64,000 nucleotides of DNA from Thalassococcus sp. S3 (lineage in GTDB: Bacteria > Pseudomonadota > Alphaproteobacteria > Rhodobacterales > Rhodobacteraceae), in contig NZ_CP022303.1 of the NCBI RefSeq assembly GCF_004216475.1, positions 2,790,001-2,854,000 of the forward strand. Direction: 5' to 3'. The notes below the pieces were generated by a model. The model saw nothing but the letters and a program-made list of their open reading frames with translations. It was not told the DNA's origin and made no database searches. Position numbers and translations under genes: made by a program. Each line of letters starts with the position of its first letter. Positions within the stretch are counted from its first letter, which is position 1. This document shows positions 32,931 through 41,886 of this stretch, one piece after another.

Positions 32931-33878
32931 ATGGACAAACCCCGACGCCAAATAGACGTTCTTCTCTTTGACGGTGTGACATTGCTCGATGTGAGCGGCC
33001 CGACCCATGTGTTCGGCAACGCGCAGCGTGACGGCAAACAGGCTTACAGCCTGAGATACGCGTCATCAGACGGAGCGCCGGTTACGGCGGCCTGCGGCTT
33101 GAGACTTACGCCGGATATCGGTTTGCACGACGCGTCAGGCGCTGACTATCTTTTGGTACCTGGCGGCATGGGCGTGGACGAAGCGCTCAAGAACCGACCC
33201 CTCCTAGACTATCTGGCGAGCTGGCGTGGGGAGCGTTTGATCAGCATATGCTCTGGGTCGGTTTTGCTTGCCCACGCAGGCATCTTGGATGGTCGCCCCG
33301 CGACAACGCACTGGCAAAGGGAACAGTTTGTCAAACGACACTATCCTTCTGTCGATTGGGATATTGACAAGCTCTATATCAAAGACGGTCACGTTCACAC
33401 GTCCGGCGGCGTGACGGCGGGTATCGATTTGGCATTGTTCATTTTGAAGCAGGATTGCGGTGCCGCAGCCGCTTTGTCTGCCGCGCGAGGTATGCTGGTT
33501 CACTTGTCGCGGTCTGGCGATCAAAGCCAATTCAATGATGTGTTGTCCGCCCAGTTCTCAGCCGATAGCCAGCTGTCTGACCTAATTGATAAAGTCGCGC
33601 AGCACCCATCCCGTGCGTGGACGCTTGCTGAAATGGCAGATTTTGCCGGCACAACGCCAAGGACGCTAACCAGGCGCTTTAATGCGCAACTGGGTGTATC
33701 TCCAACCAAGTTCGTCGAGGCAGTTCGTGTCCGTTTGGCAGCGGATCGTTTGGCGGCAGGCATGTCTGTCGCGAATGTTGTTCGAAGTACCGGATTTGGA
33801 GACCATCAACGTATGCAGCGCGCCTTCAAACGACAGCTACAATCAACTGTCAAAGACTATGAGAGGCGCGTTCGATAG
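32931..33878 (+). CDS. GlxA-family AraC-type regulator with a DJ-1/PfpI domain
   Basis: The 315-residue protein has an N-terminal DJ-1/PfpI-like domain (DVLLFDGVTLLDVSGP, with the Cys in ISICSGSVLLAHAGIL) and a C-terminal AraC double helix-turn-helix (WTLAEMADFAGTTPRTLTRRF; VANVVRSTGFGDHQRMQRAFKRQ). Such proteins sense small ligands and activate adjacent genes. It is divergent from the EamA transporter, which is its likely target. Length and domain order are normal for the family. Confidence 0.9.
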   Translation: MDKPRRQIDVLLFDGVTLLDVSGPTHVFGNAQRDGKQAYSLRYASSDGAPVTAACGLRLTPDIGLHDASGADYLLVPGGMGVDEALKNRPLLDYLASWRGERLISICSGSVLLAHAGILDGRPATTHWQREQFVKRHYPSVDWDIDKLYIKDGHVHTSGGVTAGIDLALFILKQDCGAAAALSAARGMLVHLSRSGDQSQFNDVLSAQFSADSQLSDLIDKVAQHPSRAWTLAEMADFAGTTPRTLTRRFNAQLGVSPTKFVEAVRVRLAADRLAAGMSVANVVRSTGFGDHQRMQRAFKRQLQSTVKDYERRVR

Positions 33879-33993
33879 CAGACCTTTATCCTATCACAAG
33901 GTTTGGCAGCTTTGTCTCGCATTTCGGCCTACCAACAGCGTGTGATCAACGTCCGCTCTGAGATCGTTTTCACTCATTCGACGTTCGTTTCGC

Positions 33994-34149
33994 TCAGCAT
34001 CCGCTTTCCTGATCGTGCCATTGGTCCTGCGCCCAAGCTTCGACCGTGCGTAGGAACTCTTTGCGGATCTTGGGACAGCGGATGGCAGCGTAGGCGCTGG
34101 TCAAGCGGAACAGTTCAGCCTGACTGAGATCGTAAACTGAATGTGTCAT
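33994..34149 (-). CDS. 51-residue protein coupled to the resolvase
   Basis: The start codon at 34149 overlaps the resolvase stop (ATGA). The 51-residue product opens MTHSVYDLSQ, continues AELFRLTSAYAAIRCPKIRKEFLRTVEAW and ends with a short Cys-terminated tail. It is helical and basic in the middle. Such a size and coupling suggest a recombination partner or regulator. The frame was found by reading past the recombinase gene and is not a recognised family. Confidence 0.6.
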   Translation of the reverse strand: MTHSVYDLSQAELFRLTSAYAAIRCPKIRKEFLRTVEAWAQDQWHDQESGC

Positions 34150-34754
34150 GGCTCATCTCCTTTTGGGGGTTTCGGTGGGATCGGATAGCTCAGCTCAAGA
34201 CGATGAAAGCCTCGCTGCAAGGTCAGCCGGGACACTCCGAGAAGCGCTGCAACATAGCGGCACGGCAAGCCGATTTCGACCATCCAGGCATAGGCCTCTC
34301 GGATCACGGGCTCCTGTAAATGTGAAGGTCGACCAAGGCGGACACCGCGTCTGCGCGCAGCGGCAAGACCCTCCTTGGTGCGGCGGCGGATGATCCGGCG
34401 TTCGAACTGCGCGGCCAAAGCCAAAACGCCGTACATGAACTCGCCCTCATCGCTCGTCGTGCTCATGGGGAATGTCAGCACTTCGAACGTGACGCCCCGC
34501 GCCTCCAGGGCACCTGCTGTCAGGATCGCGTCAATCGCGCTGCGAAAGGCGCGGTCGATGTCGACGACAACAAAGGTATCGCCCGCCGCCAGCTCCCGGA
34601 GCAAGGCATCGAAGACAGGCCGCTCTGCCGCAACGGCGGATAGCTTTTCCACCCGCAGCTCATCGCAGATCGCTTCGAGTTGCAGGATTTGGCGATCAAC
34701 TTGCTGGCGTTCCGTCGAGACGCGGACATAGCCGATGCGGCGCGGTTTGGGCAT
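34146..34754 (-). CDS. Small serine recombinase (resolvase/invertase)
   Basis: From ATG 34754 it has 202 residues. The catalytic domain has GYVRVSTERQQVDRQ with Ser13 as nucleophile, FVVVDIDRAFRSAIDAI and the arginines of AAQFERRIIRRRTKEGLAAAR. The C-terminal helix-turn-helix is VAALLGVSRLTLQRG. It is a Tn3-like resolvase or invertase size. It is followed by a coupled 51-residue gene and lies divergent from a secreted protein gene. No inverted recombination sites were identified nearby. It may resolve plasmid or island dimers. Confidence 0.88.
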   Translation of the reverse strand: MPKPRRIGYVRVSTERQQVDRQILQLEAICDELRVEKLSAVAAERPVFDALLRELAAGDTFVVVDIDRAFRSAIDAILTAGALEARGVTFEVLTFPMSTTSDEGEFMYGVLALAAQFERRIIRRRTKEGLAAARRRGVRLGRPSHLQEPVIREAYAWMVEIGLPCRYVAALLGVSRLTLQRGFHRLELSYPIPPKPPKGDEP

Positions 34755-34906
34755 GGCACCTGATCGAATAGGATCCTTTCCGATCACCCGCCGAAATGCC
34801 CGCGCCGCAGATCTGGTGTCAGCGGAACGCCGCAGATTTCCTGGGTCTGTGTTTACCGTTTTGGCGGAATCCCGTAAAGCTGTGTCTTGTCCAAAAACCA
34901 TTACAT

Positions 34907-35248
34907 ATGAACAGCATAGCTCGGTGCATTGGGGCAAGTGCGCTCGCGATCCCACTCATGAGTTATCCACAACAGAGTTTGGCAGAGGGCTTCACAGGCG
35001 CGGAGTTCGCCACTTGGTCCGAGGCAAGTCAGAACAGCTATATCGAGACCTCCGTGACCATGGCAGGCGTTGTGTTCACGCAAACCCATCTTGGAAAGGC
35101 ATCCTGCGTGAATGACTGGTACTTTGCCGACGATGCCTGGAAGACGCGCAATTCGGACATCCGCGACGCCATCGCCGCTTACCGGGATGCACATCCGAGT
35201 GGCGTTATTCTGGCGTTGATTATCAGAGAATGCGGCGCGTTGGACTGA
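34907..35248 (+). CDS. Secreted Rap1a/Tai-like small protein
   Basis: From ATG 34907 it has 113 residues with a signal peptide (CIGASALAIPLMSYPQQSLAEG). The mature part is GFTGAEFATWSEASQNSYIETSVTMAGVV, a central Cys and VND, and the end SGVILALIIRECG. The pattern resembles the Rap1a/Tai immunity family, whose members protect against secreted amidase toxins in the periplasm, with two Cys. No amidase toxin gene is adjacent. It may be a structural relative without that role. Confidence 0.6.
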   Translation: MNSIARCIGASALAIPLMSYPQQSLAEGFTGAEFATWSEASQNSYIETSVTMAGVVFTQTHLGKASCVNDWYFADDAWKTRNSDIRDAIAAYRDAHPSGVILALIIRECGALD

Positions 35249-35251
35249 TCT

Positions 35252-35983
35252 TCACCTGTTCGCTCCGAGATCGGGCACCATCTGCGTCGAGAAGACCGGC
35301 GCTGCAGGCTTGGTCGCATCTGGCTCAGCGATGGTGTGGCGAACGCGATCCGGCATTTCGGCTTCGATGTCTTTCATGATGTCGTCGAGTTCCTCGAAAC
35401 TCGGTGGATTGTCTTCATCCATCAAGCGATTGCGGGCAGAGCCGAGCACATTTACCTCGTAGTTGCGGATGTCATCTTGGCTGATATGCAACTCTTCCAG
35501 GTGCTGCTGCGCGGCGCGATACTCCTCAAAGCTGGGTTCCTGTCCTGTCCAGAGGATCGTCGCTGCAAGATCGCTCTCAATCCTCGTTCCATCGGCGCTA
35601 CGGACGGTGCCTGTCGCATCGCGAAACACCAACGTCCCGTCTGGCAAGCGCGCGGCGCGGTTTTCCATGCTGGAGATGTCGATCTGAGCGGCCCTGATCA
35701 TGCGGCCCAAACTGTCCTGCGCTTGGTCCACCGCCTGTTCGGCACTGCGCAACACGTCCATCGCTCGATCATAACGGGCGCGATAGATTGGATCGTCAAG
35801 CAGCATCGAAAGACTGCGACGCATGTGCTCCCGCTCCGCCTTCTTGCGTTTGGCTTCCGGGGATCGGACGTCGCCTTCCGCGAGAAAACGACTGATGCGC
35901 CCCACATCACGACCGGTCAGCTCATGCTGCAGATCGTCGAAGTCGCGCTGTCGTTTGTCATCTATGCCTTTGCCATCGTTCAT
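35252..35983 (-). CDS. Hypothetical protein of the island
   Basis: Read from ATG 35983 with ACGGAGCAG upstream, it has 243 acidic, helical residues: DDLQHELTGRDVGRISRFLAEGD, RAMDVLRSAEQAVDQAQDSL, PDGTLVFRDATGTVRSADG, PSFEEYRAAQQHLEELHISQDDIRNYE. There is no membrane segment. A beta-hairpin flanked by coiled-coil segments is suggested. The frame upstream to 36217 crosses hairpin DNA and is not used. It ends 3 bp from the convergent secreted protein gene. Similar proteins occur near mobilisation genes; function unknown. Confidence 0.65.
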   Translation of the reverse strand: MNDGKGIDDKRQRDFDDLQHELTGRDVGRISRFLAEGDVRSPEAKRKKAEREHMRRSLSMLLDDPIYRARYDRAMDVLRSAEQAVDQAQDSLGRMIRAAQIDISSMENRAARLPDGTLVFRDATGTVRSADGTRIESDLAATILWTGQEPSFEEYRAAQQHLEELHISQDDIRNYEVNVLGSARNRLMDEDNPPSFEELDDIMKDIEAEMPDRVRHTIAEPDATKPAAPVFSTQMVPDLGANR

Positions 35984-36528
35984 ATTCTGCTCCGTCTCTA
36001 TTTTACCAGAAACGGAAGTGATCGTGCAAACTTCGTCCTTGTCGCTGAGGGATCGAACGGGGGCTCCGCCCCCTTCGCAAGCCGTTTTGTAATACAAAAC
36101 ACAGCTTGCGTTCGTCTTTTCCCTTTGAGGAATACTATATTTTTTAAAAGGAAAGCTGTCTTGGCTTTCTTGCTTTGGAGGAGGCTTTTGAACGGAAGCT
36201 GCGCTCACGCTTGCCATACTTTAGCAGACAGCCCGCCTTAATGCCAGCCCTGTGGGAAAACACTCGCCGTAACTTATGTCTTACGTTAACCTTTACTTGA
36301 TATTTAGTAGCACTCAGACTTTAGGCTACAATGATAGCGTATTGAATGGATTTGAGGTGATCCGCTGAGCAGCACGCTCCCGCGCGCATAAATGCGGCTA
36401 ACAAAACCCAACCCAAAAAATATACATAGAAATGATAAACTGGCCGCTAGATGTGAACCGCATTTGAAGGGCTAATAAGTATCACCTATTTTTTCTGAAC
36501 TTCAAGACACAGTTTCTGCAAAGCGAAG
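35984..36528. other. AT-rich gap with a compound palindrome
   Basis: No gene. 36054-36114 contains nested palindromes: GGGGGC-TCC-GCCCCC, and CGCAAGC-C-GTTTTGT-AAT-ACAAAAC-ACA-GCTTGCG, bounded by CGAACG and CGTTCG. The right part is AT-rich. The ankyrin protein gene ends at its right edge. Confidence 0.55.
36054..36114. repeat. Compound palindrome upstream of the 35983 gene
   Basis: Two stacked stem-loops (15-bp and 35-bp spans) with a short AAT centre. It lies 71 bp upstream of the hypothetical gene's start, so it may be an operator, a terminator of the ankyrin gene or a processing site. No T run follows on either strand directly. Confidence 0.6.
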
Positions 36529-39500
36529 TTATTTTGATTGACGGTCAATTATCGATACGATTTCGAAGAAACCATATTCAGCGGCCAAGTCTCGTGCAGT
36601 CATGCATCGATCAAATGTCCGTTGGTCAGTGTTTGCACCGGCTTCGATCAAAAAATTTACCACTTTCGCGTGGTTTCCGAGTACTGCCATCATTAGGGCC
36701 GTCATTCCTATATCAGTCGTGGCTCGGTCAAGTGATGCCTTCGAAAGCGTTAGATATTGAACAAGGTCCAGGTGACCAGCCGAACTTGCAGCCATTAGAG
36801 CCGTCCACCCGATGTCATTTGTAGTCTTGTCTACCTGCGCGTCATTTTCGACAAGGTCTTTTGCAATCTCGAGCTCGCCAGCGAAACACGCCGCCATCAA
36901 AGCTGTCCAGCCATCATCTGCAGCAGCTGAATAGTTCACGTCGACACCAGCTGAAATCATCAAGTTCGCTGCTGCGCGTAGCCCATTTGAGCACGCAGCG
37001 ATAAGAGGGTTCCATCCATCATCCGTGGTGACTGCGACAAGGCTCGCGCCTGAGCTTATCAAGCAGCAAGCCATCGCGTCATCCGCTGAGTGGCAAATTA
37101 CACGTAGTATTGTCGCGCCATTTGAGAGAACGGGTCGGTCGACATCTGCGTTAGCTGCGATAAGCCGCTTTGCAACTCCAATATGACCTCCTGCGCATGC
37201 TACGACGAGCGAGCTAGTCTCTTCGTCGGCTGCGACAAAGTCTACGTCCGCCCCGGCTTCGATCAAGAAGTCAACCATCAGTTGGTGGCCTGCACTGCTC
37301 GCAGCCAAGAGAGGTGACCAGCCCATACTCAGGTTCATTCTGTCTATTTCCGCGCCTGCAGAGACCAAAAGCTTAGAAGCCTCCAATTGTCCTGCCGCAC
37401 TCGCTAAAAAGAGGGGTGTTGGCCCGCTGTCACCCAAGGGCATGTCAACTTCCGCGCCTGAGCTTAGAAGCAGATCCACCAAATCTTCTGCCCCCAAAGA
37501 ACATGATACAGATAAGGCACTTCTTGTGTCAGTGCCGTCTCCAATTACTCGATTTGGATCAGCTCCAAAATCCAGCAATAACTGAGCAATCTCAGAATTG
37601 CCGCACTCACATGCAAGTACGAGAGGTGTAATGGCATTGATCGAAGGGTGAGAGTTAGCGTTCGCCCCGCTTTCTAGAAGTATTTGAACAATATCAAAGT
37701 GACCTTTCTCGATTGCTAGTGAGAGAGCAGTGATGTTACCGTAATTTGAGACAAAATCGAGATTTGCGCCTCCTTCGATAAGCAGAGCAACAATCTCTAT
37801 TGTGCCTGCCGCACAGGCAACCATTAGCGCCGTTGTATGACCACCGAAGCTCGAGGCATCTAAATTAGCCCCCGCTTCAATCAGCGTTCGCACGCTCTGC
37901 GTTTGCTCTTCAACACATGCATGCATAAGGACAGTCCAACCCCCATCAAGCGTTCTTGCATCAAAATCAGCGCCAAAATCCAAAAGAGACCGCAGCAATT
38001 TGTCTTCACCATAGCGCGCCGCAATCATCAGAGGAGTTAATCCATCCTCAAACAAAAAACAATTTGGGTCGGCCTTGAGATTAAGAAGCCAAACTACAAA
38101 TTCGTGATTTTTATAGTAGGTGGCAACAAGCAAGCTTGTCCAGCCGCTAGCCTCTGCCTCATTAACATCTCCATCAAACTGCGTCTTGAGGAATTGGGCA
38201 GCTTTCAGTGTTCCTTCCGCTGCCGCCTGTCTAAGCAAGGATACTGAGCTTTCAACCGATCTTGTGAGTCTGTCAAAAACTCTCACGAACTTTCTTTGGC
38301 TTTCAAAATCTAGTCTTTCAATAGTCAAGTACTGTTCGAGGCAATAAAGTGCTCGACCAATTCCTACATCTGTGCGCTTATCGAGAGTGTTTCCCAATTC
38401 CTCTATTTCAACGTGGGCGAGAAAGGGAGTGAGCTTTGGTCCTCGCTCAGCCCGGTGACCCTGGGCGATAAGATCTGCAAGCCCCGTGGAAATAGCGCGT
38501 CGAATAGTGGAACCCTCCGGAAACCACTTTGGGTTAAGAAATCTTAGTAGACTACTCCAAGCTGATTGTACGTCTGCAAGTGTTTGATCTTCATTTAACA
38601 GGTTTCGAACCAAGCGCTGGATCGTCTCCAAAAAGGATCCGCTTCGGTCCTCGAAGCCGTTCGATACAGAAAAGACAGATAAAGCGGAAGCGAATGATCG
38701 GTAATCTGTAGCACTACGATTTTCAGCTAAGAACTTAAGAACGAACGTCTCTCCCAAAATGTCTGGTTCTAGGGGCCTTATTACATGACGGTCAACAAAC
38801 GAAACAAACCGGCCAGAAATGTCCAGCAAAGTTTCGACATCCTCTCCGCCAACAAGGGGATGACTGATCGCGGGTAGATTGTCCTGAAACTCCAGAATGC
38901 CATTTATGGAGATGCCTCTGAGAAGAGTTGCTGCGGAGACATGGAACCCCACCCAATACCCAAGAACCGGGTCCTGAGCTTCTTTGCGCCATGGCAAGCG
39001 ACGTTCGTTTTCAAAGTAGTGCCCAACTAGGTCACGTCTCGTCATGCCTGAGAACTCGGAATTGGGACTTCTGCGGATCATTTGCCCAAGTAAGGCTGCG
39101 AAGAGCGGGTGGCGCACTGCATCGCGGCGTCTAATCTGATCTGGTGTTGCTAATGATCCATCGACTGCTCCGATCTGCATAAGCGCATCCGCTGCAGAGG
39201 TAACCTTGGGGCTGTCTGGCTTGTAGCGTTTCGCGTCGTCATCCTCCGTGAATGGATCTGCTGCAGCCGCGATAATCCCGCGCAGGAAGCCTTGAGTATC
39301 TGAGAGAGGGTCCAGCGCAATCGGCCACCTTTCAAAAAACAGCTCGCTATTCGCTTCACGAAATCCGAGCGAAGGGACGCCTTTTCTAAAAGCCGTGTCT
39401 TGGTGGAGTTTCTCTGGCAACACATGGTCGAGAACGAGCAGCCGGATGTCATACGGCGCACCATTCTCGAAGCGTTTCATAAGCGCACCGATCACGTCGG

Positions 39501-40266
39501 CATAGTTGTAGGTGTAGTCGATAATGATGAGTGTGTTTTTGGACGGTTGCCAGTTTTCCTCGCTCCAACTGTCAGCGTCAGGGCTTTCGACAAAACCAGC
39601 GTCCCATTCCGTGGTCTTCTCACCGACGATGTAGGGTTTTGCCCATTCCGAAACCAACCGCGTCTTGCCTGCACCAGAGGGCGCGACAAGTGCAGCAATC
39701 TTGAAGCGTTCTTTCGAGTTCATGAATTGGTCGAGCAGCGCGAGTTCTGCTTCACGCCCTCTAAGCGGAAGGGAATAGTGGTTGTGAGGGTTAAGCCAGA
39801 TCGCCGATGTCGCTTCGCTTTCAGTGAAGGCTTGCTCTCGAGAAATATACCGAGGCGCGGCGAGTGGCGGAGGTGTTGAGTTAAGCCACTTAATCAGTTT
39901 TTCTGTCGGCTCACCCTTTGCATTGATGAACCGCATCTCTCTCATGAAGCTGTGGGCTAGTTCTGGGATGACGTCGTCGATCGCTGCATCGCGATTCTGC
40001 ACCTTGCGGACAAACTTGAAGGCAACAACGAATTTGTTCGCTTCGATATCGTCTTGATCACTGGGTAGCCCCAACTCGTCTCGAATGTTCTTTGCAATCT
40101 GCTTGAGGCTTTCCGGGCTTGGATCTTTATGCCACCGCCAACTGTTGAACTTTGAGGGCGAAAACCTAACTGCCGCAGCCGCTGTAGCCTGGGAAACTTC
40201 CCCTAGGTTCTCAGTCACAAAGTACCATAGGAATTCTCTTTGAAGAGGGGCTTTCTTTCCGTCCAT
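36529..40266 (-). CDS. STAND-like ATPase with about 16 ankyrin repeats
   Basis: The 1,245-residue protein starts at ATG 40266; a TTG at 40281 is also open. The first about 150 residues are helical without a recognised effector fold. From about 165 comes a P-loop NTPase: Walker A APSGAGKT (195-202), hhhhD Walker B LIIIDYTYNY (Asp250), and a long winged-helix-like and helical region to about 690. From there to the end are about 16 ankyrin repeats of about 34 residues (pattern TALMxAAxxGHxxIVxxLIxAGAxVD). The layout of N-term, STAND ATPase and repeat sensor is that of bacterial NLR-like defence proteins. It is AT-richer than its neighbours. Defence role is inferred. Confidence 0.8.
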   Translation of the reverse strand: MDGKKAPLQREFLWYFVTENLGEVSQATAAAAVRFSPSKFNSWRWHKDPSPESLKQIAKNIRDELGLPSDQDDIEANKFVVAFKFVRKVQNRDAAIDDVIPELAHSFMREMRFINAKGEPTEKLIKWLNSTPPPLAAPRYISREQAFTESEATSAIWLNPHNHYSLPLRGREAELALLDQFMNSKERFKIAALVAPSGAGKTRLVSEWAKPYIVGEKTTEWDAGFVESPDADSWSEENWQPSKNTLIIIDYTYNYADVIGALMKRFENGAPYDIRLLVLDHVLPEKLHQDTAFRKGVPSLGFREANSELFFERWPIALDPLSDTQGFLRGIIAAAADPFTEDDDAKRYKPDSPKVTSAADALMQIGAVDGSLATPDQIRRRDAVRHPLFAALLGQMIRRSPNSEFSGMTRRDLVGHYFENERRLPWRKEAQDPVLGYWVGFHVSAATLLRGISINGILEFQDNLPAISHPLVGGEDVETLLDISGRFVSFVDRHVIRPLEPDILGETFVLKFLAENRSATDYRSFASALSVFSVSNGFEDRSGSFLETIQRLVRNLLNEDQTLADVQSAWSSLLRFLNPKWFPEGSTIRRAISTGLADLIAQGHRAERGPKLTPFLAHVEIEELGNTLDKRTDVGIGRALYCLEQYLTIERLDFESQRKFVRVFDRLTRSVESSVSLLRQAAAEGTLKAAQFLKTQFDGDVNEAEASGWTSLLVATYYKNHEFVVWLLNLKADPNCFLFEDGLTPLMIAARYGEDKLLRSLLDFGADFDARTLDGGWTVLMHACVEEQTQSVRTLIEAGANLDASSFGGHTTALMVACAAGTIEIVALLIEGGANLDFVSNYGNITALSLAIEKGHFDIVQILLESGANANSHPSINAITPLVLACECGNSEIAQLLLDFGADPNRVIGDGTDTRSALSVSCSLGAEDLVDLLLSSGAEVDMPLGDSGPTPLFLASAAGQLEASKLLVSAGAEIDRMNLSMGWSPLLAASSAGHQLMVDFLIEAGADVDFVAADEETSSLVVACAGGHIGVAKRLIAANADVDRPVLSNGATILRVICHSADDAMACCLISSGASLVAVTTDDGWNPLIAACSNGLRAAANLMISAGVDVNYSAAADDGWTALMAACFAGELEIAKDLVENDAQVDKTTNDIGWTALMAASSAGHLDLVQYLTLSKASLDRATTDIGMTALMMAVLGNHAKVVNFLIEAGANTDQRTFDRCMTARDLAAEYGFFEIVSIIDRQSK

Positions 40267-40327
40267 AACTCGCCATAGCAAATGAATTCCAGTTCATGCT
40301 GGCGTGGGCAGTGCGCTGTGGCAAGCG

Positions 40328-40597
40328 TTATGGTTGCGGAGGCTCGTCTCTTCTTGGGGCGCTGACCGGACCTTCTAAGGGTAGACCCTGATCAAACCGC
40401 ACATCGCGCTGAGTGTGTTGGTATCCGGCCTCGAACTCTTCTCTAAAACCCTTAAAGTCAGCCCCGACAAAGTTCCCATAGACTTCGGATATGAGCTTGA
40501 CGCGATCTAATGCCGATTGATCGTAGGGATCAATATTCAGTTCGCCAGCCTGTAAGGCTAAAATTTCCCCTAATAATCTTGCGATATCAACATCCAT
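40328..40597 (-). CDS. Small partner gene of the ankyrin ATPase
   Basis: From ATG 40597 behind GGGAGTGATT it has 89 residues: MDVDIARLLGEILALQAGELN, then a helical centre KLISEVYGNFVGADFKGF and a polar Pro-rich tail. Its stop is 61 bp before the ankyrin gene in the same direction, so both are probably one transcript. No membrane segment or known family. It could be a regulator, an immunity factor or a sensor partner for the ATPase. Confidence 0.65.
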   Translation of the reverse strand: MDVDIARLLGEILALQAGELNIDPYDQSALDRVKLISEVYGNFVGADFKGFREEFEAGYQHTQRDVRFDQGLPLEGPVSAPRRDEPPQP

Positions 40598-40831
40598 AAT
40601 CACTCCCAATATATTGATAGTAATGTATTTTCTCCGTAAGGTCAACTTTTGGGCAAGTTACGGGCAATTCTTCTCGTGCAAGTCGGTGGCAAACAAGGGT
40701 TGCCGATGCTCGGTATGCGCGGCGGAGACACGATCGTACCTCTTGAGGGTGAGCGGCAAACCCCTCATTGAAACCTCCGCCAAGCATCTCGAGACCATCA
40801 ACGCACCAAAATTGGTGCGGAAAGGACTGAG

Positions 40832-41383
40832 ATGTCGACCAAAACAACCAATCTGGGCTTTTGTGCTGTGTGTCAGCACATCACGGACACGCCGTGCGTG
40901 CCTGATCTGGACTTCCCCGTAGACGGCCTTGCTCTCACGCAGCCTTTGGCGGTGCCGATGACTGATGTCGTGCGGGCCAAATCGAAGACGGAACTCTTGA
41001 GACCGGATTTCTTCTGCAAGACCGGGAAGGAGTTGGTCCGCCGGAGACTCAAGCCGCAAGAATTGCGCGACCTGGTGTCCTATAAGATCTTCGAAGGTCT
41101 CCATCACGGCGTGCGGTATGAGCATCCTTGGGGGTCGGAACTGGACATCGGTCCCGACACCATCGAGGAGGTCTTTGACGGGCGTGAGCAGGTGGCGCTG
41201 CCTGCTGATGTCGAAAGCTGGGCCGATGAGCCCATCTCCTATGATCGGGCGATCAGCGATTGGCTTAGAAAAGCTAAGGAAGGCCTGATCACCGACAAGC
41301 CCTACGGCACTTGGCACAAGAAGCTGATGTTCATCGACCTCGCTCTTCGGACGCCGAACTTCGACCCGCGCGATCTCGACTGA
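40832..41383 (+). CDS. Hypothetical protein with Cys motif
   Basis: This 183-residue protein starts at ATG 40832. It opens NLGFCAVCQHITDTPCVPD, a possible metal-binding Cys patch, and continues with a helical, charged body (LKPQELRDLVSYKIFEGLHHGVRYEHPWG, YDRAISDWLRKAKEGLI). No membrane segment. A terminator follows at 41409. It is divergent from the 89-residue partner gene and precedes the coupling-protein block. No family is recognised. Confidence 0.65.
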   Translation: MSTKTTNLGFCAVCQHITDTPCVPDLDFPVDGLALTQPLAVPMTDVVRAKSKTELLRPDFFCKTGKELVRRRLKPQELRDLVSYKIFEGLHHGVRYEHPWGSELDIGPDTIEEVFDGREQVALPADVESWADEPISYDRAISDWLRKAKEGLITDKPYGTWHKKLMFIDLALRTPNFDPRDLD

Positions 41384-41408
41384 TCCTTCCCCACTTTGCC
41401 AGCACGGT

Positions 41409-41445
41409 CTGACGCCTTCGGAGAATACCGGGGGCGTCAGTTTTT
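41409..41445 (+). terminator. Rho-independent terminator after the 40832 gene
   Basis: CTGACGCC pairs with GGCGTCAG across a 16-nt loop and is followed by TTTTT. It sits 26 bp after the stop of the hypothetical gene and just before the next start, so the next gene needs its own promoter or readthrough. Confidence 0.7.
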
Positions 41446-41457
41446 GGGAGATTCGCA

Positions 41458-41793
41458 ATGACCAACTGGATGGCGATCACTGTGCTAGGAGTGTCCGCGC
41501 TGGCATCTGCTTCGGGCACAATCCTTCTCAACTACGCCGCTATCGTGTTGAGCCCGGCGCTCGCAATCCTGGGGGCCACACTCTGGGCGGCCTCCGCTGC
41601 GGGCTTTGTCTGGCTCGCGCATGGCTATGATCTCGGCACGCTCGCCATCCTGACCAGCGCCTTGGGCCTGATCACGGTGAATGTGATCGGAGTCACGCTG
41701 TTCGCCGAAGACATCACGGTTCAAAAACTCGTCGCCCTGAGCCTATTGATTGCGGCGCTCACCATTCTGTCCTGGCCGTCGGGCCATGGCTGA
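41458..41793 (+). CDS. SMR-like small membrane protein
   Basis: The 111-residue protein has four hydrophobic segments (MAITVLGVSALASASGTILLNY, LSPALAILGATLWAASAAGFVWLA, TLAILTSALGLITVNVIGVTLF, LVALSLLIAALTILSW). The size and pattern resemble the small multidrug resistance/EamA-type half transporters. The ATG at 41458 follows GGGAGATTCGCA. It is the first gene after a terminator and leads the membrane-protein/coupling-protein block. Substrate is unknown. Confidence 0.65.
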   Translation: MTNWMAITVLGVSALASASGTILLNYAAIVLSPALAILGATLWAASAAGFVWLAHGYDLGTLAILTSALGLITVNVIGVTLFAEDITVQKLVALSLLIAALTILSWPSGHG

Positions 41794-41886
41794 TATGCCC
41801 GTGACTGGCATCGCAACTGCCAGCGGTCCCAGCGGCAGCGGTCTACTCCAACGACTCGAAGCAAATCCCCATCACTGGAGTGGACC

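Noticed and set aside
36054..36114. Transfer origin
   Set aside because: The palindrome is compound, but it is far from mobC and the relaxase, and no known nick motif could be read; evidence is too weak for a call.
36529..38400. Possible CRISPR-like repeat array
   Set aside because: The regular similarity in this stretch is the coding of about 34-residue ankyrin repeats; there are no identical repeats with unique spacers.
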